The notes under the pieces are model-generated. The model was given only the letters and a program-made list of their open reading frames with translations, searched no databases and was not told where the DNA came from. Positions 51,193 through 54,953 of a DNA stretch of 54,953 nt are shown here, piece by piece (positions within the stretch are counted from its first letter, which is position 1; each line of letters starts with the position of its first letter). Source of the DNA: an uncultured Oscillospiraceae bacterium. Its GTDB lineage: Bacteria; Bacillota; Clostridia; Oscillospirales; Oscillospiraceae. The position numbers and the translations under genes are program-made. The stretch is from contig CAKTHQ010000014.1 of NCBI GenBank assembly GCA_934565415.1, positions 1-54,953 of the forward strand, given 5' to 3'.

Positions 51193-52353
51193 TCATGCCC
51201 TTCTTTTCAGCATGGTCTCGTGCATGGCAACCATCAGGGCCAGCACGGCGGCCAGATAGAAGGGAAACAGGGCCATAGTGGTCTTTCCGGCCAGCCAGCC
51301 GAAGAGCGGGGGCATCAGGCAGTTGCCGATGTAGGCGCTGGCCATTTCCACGCCGATGATGGCCCGGGATTTGTCTGCTCCAAAGTGGGCGGGGGTGGAA
51401 TGGATCACGCTGGGATAGATGGGGGCACAGCCAAGACCAATGAGAATAAGCCCTGCCAAAGCAGCGTATTCTCCCAGGGGCAGCAGCAGCGCTGCAAGGC
51501 CTGCCGCAATCATGCCCTGGCCGATGCGGATCATCTGGGTGTCCGTCCATTTGGCCGTCAAAAAGCCTCCCAGGGCCCGGCCAACGGTAATGCCAATGTA
51601 AAACAGGCTGGCAAATCCGGCGGCAGTCTCCGGAGCCACCCCTTTGCGGAGTACCAGATAGCTGCTGGCCCACAGGCCCGTGGTCTGCTCCAGGGCGCAG
51701 TAGCAGAAAAAGGCAATCAGGATCTCCTTAGCCCCGGAAATTTGCAGGATCTTCCCCAGGCCCAGCACCTCTCCGTTTTCCGCTTCCGGGTTCTCCTCCC
51801 CTGCCGCTTTCCTTTTCCACAGGGGCAGGCTCAAAAGAATAACGGCCGTCAGTACAATCTGGATCAGGCTGATGATCCGGTAGCCCATAGGCCAGCCGCT
51901 GCCCCCGGTCAGGGCAGCACCCATGATGTAGGGCCCAACGGAAGCCCCCACGCCCCACATACAGTGGAGCCAGCTCATATGGCGGCTGGAAAAATGGAGC
52001 GCTACAAAATTATTCAGAGCCGCATCCACGCTTCCGGCCCCCAGGCCATAGGGCACCGCCCACAGGCACAGCATCCAAAAGGCTCCGCTGACGGAAAAGC
52101 CGAACAGAGCCAGAGCCGTCATACCTACGCTGATGGCCGTCACCCAGCCGGCCCCCAATCTGCGGGTCAGCCGGTCGCTGCAGAGGCTGGAAACCACGGT
52201 CCCTGCGGAAATGATACAGAAGATGATGCCGGAATAGGATACCGGCACCCCAAACCCCGGATACATAGAGGGCCATGCGGCGCCCAACAGGGAATCCGGA
52301 AGGCCCAGACTGATAAAGGCCGCATAAATCACGGCCAAAAGCAAATGCAGCAT
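51193..52353 (-). CDS. MFS transporter
   Basis: 386 residues, about 12 hydrophobic segments. The loop between helices 2 and 3 is SDRLTRRLGAGWVT, a shortened MFS signature, and GVGASVGPYIMG and GCAPIYPSVIHSTPAHFG lie in conserved places. ATG 52353 (MLHLLLAVIY) is used because GGAGG lies 7 bp upstream; the longer frame adds a polar extension. It is divergent from the AraC-type gene, which probably controls it. Substrate not readable; the fold resembles sugar or small-metabolite MFS carriers. Confidence 0.9.
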   Translation of the reverse strand: MLHLLLAVIYAAFISLGLPDSLLGAAWPSMYPGFGVPVSYSGIIFCIISAGTVVSSLCSDRLTRRLGAGWVTAISVGMTALALFGFSVSGAFWMLCLWAVPYGLGAGSVDAALNNFVALHFSSRHMSWLHCMWGVGASVGPYIMGAALTGGSGWPMGYRIISLIQIVLTAVILLSLPLWKRKAAGEENPEAENGEVLGLGKILQISGAKEILIAFFCYCALEQTTGLWASSYLVLRKGVAPETAAGFASLFYIGITVGRALGGFLTAKWTDTQMIRIGQGMIAAGLAALLLPLGEYAALAGLILIGLGCAPIYPSVIHSTPAHFGADKSRAIIGVEMASAYIGNCLMPPLFGWLAGKTTMALFPFYLAAVLALMVAMHETMLKRRA

Positions 52354-52460
52354 CTTGCATTCCTCCTTTGTGTTTGGTACAATATTATCACGGTTTTTCA
52401 AAACGCGTTAGAAGAAAAGCCCCGTAATACTATGACAAAATCACCAAAGAGGGTATAACC

Positions 52461-53372
52461 ATGGCATTGAGCATCTGTCTGCCCCTGTCTACCGACGGCC
52501 TGGGGCGGGAAATGACGGTACACGGTACCCCGCTGTTCCCGGTGGCCTGCTACCATGAAGACCTGGAAGCAATGGGCGTTCCCTGGCACTGGCACGAGGA
52601 GCTGGAGGTTCTGACGGTAGAAGCAGGCACCGTCCGTGTCCGGGTCAGCGGCGGCGAATATATTCTCCGCCAGGGGGAAGGCATCTTTATCAATACCGGC
52701 GTGCTCCATGGGGTCTGGGCACAAGATCCCGGCGAGTGCCGCCTCCACTCCATCGTCTTCCACCACCGCCTGGTGGGAGGCAGTGTGGACAGTATCCTCT
52801 GGCAGAAGTACCTGGAGCCATTGCTCCAGGATTCCTGCCGCCCCTGTGTGCCCTTTTGTGCCGCTCCCTGGGAACGGGAAGCCATCCTTGCCATTGAAAA
52901 CGCCTGGCTGGCCTGCGTGCAGGAAGCCGAGGGCTACGAATTTGCGGCCCGGGAACAGCTGTCCCGGCTCATTTTTCTTCTGTCCTGCCATACCCCCGCA
53001 GCACAAAAACGCCCCTCCGCCAAACGGCAGCGGGAAGCAGAACGTATGAAAACCATGCTCCAATTCATTCAGGACCATCTGGCAGAGGAGCTGACCCTTC
53101 CGCAAATCGCCGCCAGTGCCAGCATCAGCCCCAATGAAGCCCTGCGGTGCTTCCGCAGTGTGGCAGGTTCTTCCCCAATTCAATATGTGCGTCTCCTCCG
53201 GCTCCAAAAGGCTGCCGGGCTCCTCACCTCCACTGACCTGCCCATTTCCGACATTGCCTTCCAGTGCGGCTTCCAGGAAATGAGCTACTTTGCCAAACTC
53301 TTCCGCCAGTGGCAAAGCTGTACGCCAAGCGCATACCGGAACCGGCTCCGGAACGGTCCCCCTGCTCTATAA
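52461..53372 (+). CDS. AraC-family transcriptional regulator
   Basis: 303 residues. A cupin sensor domain (PWHWHEELEVLTVEAGTV, then GEGIFINTGVLHG) is followed by a double helix-turn-helix domain of about 100 residues: LTLPQIAASASISPNEALRCF and LPISDIAFQCGFQEMSYFAKLFRQ, ending SCTPSAYRNRL. It should sense a small ligand, often a sugar. Likely targets are the divergent MFS transporter across the 107-bp gap and possibly the sugar-metabolism genes now broken downstream. Confidence 0.93.
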   Translation: MALSICLPLSTDGLGREMTVHGTPLFPVACYHEDLEAMGVPWHWHEELEVLTVEAGTVRVRVSGGEYILRQGEGIFINTGVLHGVWAQDPGECRLHSIVFHHRLVGGSVDSILWQKYLEPLLQDSCRPCVPFCAAPWEREAILAIENAWLACVQEAEGYEFAAREQLSRLIFLLSCHTPAAQKRPSAKRQREAERMKTMLQFIQDHLAEELTLPQIAASASISPNEALRCFRSVAGSSPIQYVRLLRLQKAAGLLTSTDLPISDIAFQCGFQEMSYFAKLFRQWQSCTPSAYRNRLRNGPPAL

Positions 53373-53374
53373 AA

Positions 53375-53401
53375 AATCCCCCGGCACAGCGCCGGGGGAT
53401 T
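53375..53401. terminator. Terminator between AraC gene and dehydrogenase remnant
   Basis: AATCCCCCGGC (53375-53385) pairs with GCCGGGGGATT (53391-53401) around the loop ACAGC. The better T run is on the minus strand, serving the dehydrogenase. Core and loop match the hairpin at 29572-29626. Confidence 0.82.
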
Positions 53402-53419
53402 GCCGTTTTGGAAGGTGTC

Positions 53420-53636
53420 TCAGAAGCGGAAGGCTACCTTAAAATCGCCGTACTTGCCGCTTGCGTAATCAAAGGCCTTTTCCCACTCCTCCAGGGGGAA
53501 GATGTGGGAGACCACGCCGTTGGTTTTCAGGTTCCCCTTCCGGATGTTCTCAATCACAAAGGGGTAGGCATAGGGGCTCAGGTGGGAGCCCAGAACATCC
53601 AGCTCCTTCCGGTCGCCGATAATGGAAAAGTCCAGG
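53420..53636 (-). pseudogene. C-terminal remnant of a zinc alcohol/polyol dehydrogenase
   Basis: About 70 codons read DFSIIGDRKELDVLGSHLSP, then YPFVIENIRKGNL, then GVVSHIFPLEEWEKAFDYAS and KVAFRF-stop. This is the end of a medium-chain zinc-dependent dehydrogenase of the sorbitol/threonine type, where the last helix carries FPLEEWEKAF. The zinc site and Rossmann fold (about 270 residues) are absent; upstream the frame runs through sequence antisense to the kinase remnant. Dead gene. Confidence 0.8.
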
Positions 53637-54127
53637 GTGCCCTCATCTCCTTCGACCCCAACCTGCGGCCGCCCCTGTGGCCAAGCCTGGAGGATGCCGC
53701 CCGGCAGATCCGGGAAGGCCTGGCCCTGTGCGACATCCTGAAAATTGCGGACAACGAGATCGAATTTATCACCGGCGAAAAGGACTTTGACCGGGCCGCC
53801 GGCATCCTGCAGCGGGAATATCCCAACATCCGCATTCTGAATGTCACCGCCGGTGCCGACGGCAGCTACAGCTACAGCTGCGGCCACAGGGTTTACGTTC
53901 CCGGCTTCTGCCTGGGTGGCACCATCGAAACCACGGGAGCCGGCGATACCTTCTGCGCCTGCGTTCTGGACTATGTACTGACCCACGGTGCCGAGGGGCT
54001 GACACCGGAGCAGCTGACCGAAATGCTGCGCTTTGCCAACGCCGCAGCCTACCTGGTTACCACCCGCAAGGGGGCCATCCGCTCCATGCCGGAAAAGGAA
54101 CAGGTGCTCCGCATTCTGGAAGGATAA
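53637..54127 (+). pseudogene. C-terminal remnant of a PfkB-family sugar kinase
   Basis: The frame reads GALISFDPNLRPPLWPSLED, LKIADNEIEFITG, LNVTAGADGSYSY, and the ATP/anion-hole motif TGAGDTFCACVL, all from the C-terminal half of fructokinase-like PfkB enzymes. The N-terminal half with the sugar site (about 140 residues) is missing and there is no start; codons before 53637 belong to the opposite dehydrogenase. The catalytic Asp survives, but substrate binding would not. Likely a pseudogene. Confidence 0.82.
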
Positions 54128-54137
54128 CCAATCCAAG

Positions 54138-54167
54138 CAGCTCCGTGCCGCCGGCATGGAGCTGTTT
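54138..54167 (+). terminator. Terminator after the sugar-kinase remnant
   Basis: CAGCTCC/GGAGCTG and inner TGCC/GGCA form a stem (54138-54164), then TTTGCATTTC. The rest of the 326-bp gap 54128-54453 holds only the gap promoter as far as I can see. Confidence 0.75.
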
Positions 54168-54337
54168 GCATTTCGCCTGCAGGACAGGCAGGCGGCAATC
54201 GGAAATTCGTCAAATTTCCGCTTTTGCTTCTGATTTCGATACAATATATTGTTTTTTATATCCCCCTATATTCCGGATAATCAGATTTTGCACAAAAAAT
54301 TGCATGGATTTTCTACGGGTTTTGACGGAATTCCCAG

Positions 54338-54366
54338 TTTACAACTGGTCTGACATATAGTATAAT
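54338..54366 (+). promoter_or_regulatory. gap promoter
   Basis: TTTACA (54338-54343) and TATAAT (54361-54366), spacer 17 bp, giving a leader of about 80 nt before ATG 54454. Confidence 0.85.
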
Positions 54367-54453
54367 GAAATCCGTACGGGATTATCGATATTCTGTACTG
54401 ACAGAATAAGATGCTGCCAACGAAGGCAGTAATTTTGAAATGGAGGAATTCCC

Positions 54454-54953
54454 ATGTCTGTTAAAGTTGCTATCAATGGTTTTGGCCGTATCGGCCGTCT
54501 GGCTTTCCGTCAGATGTTCGGCGCTGAGGGCTTCGAGATCGTCGCCATCAACGACCTGACCTCCCCCAAGATGCTGGCTCACCTGCTGAAATACGATTCC
54601 ACCCAGGGCAATTACGCTGCTCAGGGCCATGTCGTTGAGGCTGGCGAGGACAACATCGTTGTCGACGGCAAGAAGATCACCATCTATGCTAAGGCCAACG
54701 CTGCCGAGCTGCCCTGGGGCGAGCTGGGCGTAGACGTTGTCCTGGAGTGCACCGGTTTCTACACCTCCAAGGCTAAGGCTCAGGCTCACATCGATGCCGG
54801 CGCCAAGAAGGTCGTTATCTCCGCTCCTGCCGGCAACGACCTGCCCACCATCGTTTACAATGTCAACCATGAGACCCTGACCAAGGAAGACAACATCATC
54901 TCCGCCGCTTCCTGCACCACCAACTGCCTGGCTCCCATGGCCAAGGCTCTGAA
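54454..54953 (+). CDS. gap: Glyceraldehyde-3-phosphate dehydrogenase (3' end outside window)
   Basis: Glycolytic enzyme oxidising glyceraldehyde 3-phosphate with NAD and phosphate. The visible 166 codons start [20 protein letters not shown], continue with [20 protein letters not shown], and reach the active-site loop [12 protein letters not shown] with the catalytic Cys. TGGAGGAAT lies before ATG 54454. The codon use is more biased than in neighbours (repeated GCT, GGC, AAG), as expected of a highly expressed gene. Cut by the window end. Confidence 0.98.
   Translation, partial: MSVKVAINGFGRIGRLAFRQMFGAEGFEIVAINDLTSPKMLAHLLKYDSTQGNYAAQGHVVEAGEDNIVVDGKKITIYAKANAAELPWGELGVDVVLECTGFYTSKAKAQAHIDAGAKKVVISAPAGNDLPTIVYNVNHETLTKEDNIISAASCTTNCLAPMAKAL

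Overview
The window looks like chromosomal DNA of an anaerobic, GC-rich Gram-positive bacterium, most likely class Clostridia and perhaps a gut Oscillospirales/Oscillospiraceae member. Supporting signs are a tRNA-Ile T-box in front of ileS, the SepF/DivIVA division pair, a rubredoxin-first rubrerythrin (NADH peroxidase type) next to a PerR-like regulator, a FeoA-FeoB fusion with its Cys-rich partner, strong AGGAGG ribosome sites, and frequent GTG/TTG starts. No rRNA or tRNA gene was recognised, so the genus cannot be named.

Layout. 1-8235 (+): tRNA modification and mismatch repair block miaB(partial)-mutS-CPBP protease-mutL-membrane protein-miaA-hfq. 8334-13735 (+): yggS-sepF-divIVA, then T-box and ileS. 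13803-16047 (-): two decayed surface-protein genes, a CotH-like remnant and a Big2 lipoprotein, joined by an apparent deletion. 16212-16391 (+): a 59-residue ribbon-helix-helix-like protein. 16597-17673 (-): perR-like regulator and NADH peroxidase behind a Fur-family box. 17821-18162: a composite palindromic intergenic element. 18222-23108 (-): pstSCAB-phoU plus a NagD-like phosphatase behind a Pho-box-like promoter. 23270-28978 (-): purF-carA-carB. 29684-37486 (-): a polysaccharide operon with three GT2 enzymes, two pyruvyl-transferase-family proteins, a flippase, an FrhB-like protein and a ferredoxin. 37657-38312 (-): a RelE/Phd-type toxin-antitoxin pair between two near-identical 50-bp hairpin repeats. 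38456-40957 (-): ferrous iron uptake. 41353-51154 (+): the most interesting block (below). 51193-53372: divergent MFS transporter and AraC regulator. 53420-54127: facing remnants of an alcohol dehydrogenase and a PfkB sugar kinase. 54454-end (+): gap, cut by the window edge.

The block at 41353-50586 reads as one operon for a secreted polysaccharide under cyclic-di-GMP control: a UDP-sugar 6-dehydrogenase supplies a uronic-acid nucleotide sugar; a PilZ domain fused to a hyaluronan-synthase-like GT2 polymerises and exports the chain; a 1029-residue membrane-anchored protein with one intact and apparently two degenerate NodB deacetylase domains and a second membrane protein with a NodB-like domain lacking the usual catalytic residues could trim or guide it; and a GH18-like lipoprotein could cut it. 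The parts are recognisable from known families (compare Listeria Pss and Bacillus Yda c-di-GMP exopolysaccharide systems), but this combination and these domain architectures are not ones I recognise as described.

Several places show recent genome decay: the Big2/CotH junction, the internally shortened CotH gene, the dehydrogenase/kinase remnants facing each other, and a short surface-protein relic near 29250. All start choices, operons and promoters below are by eye; no database search or structure prediction was run.
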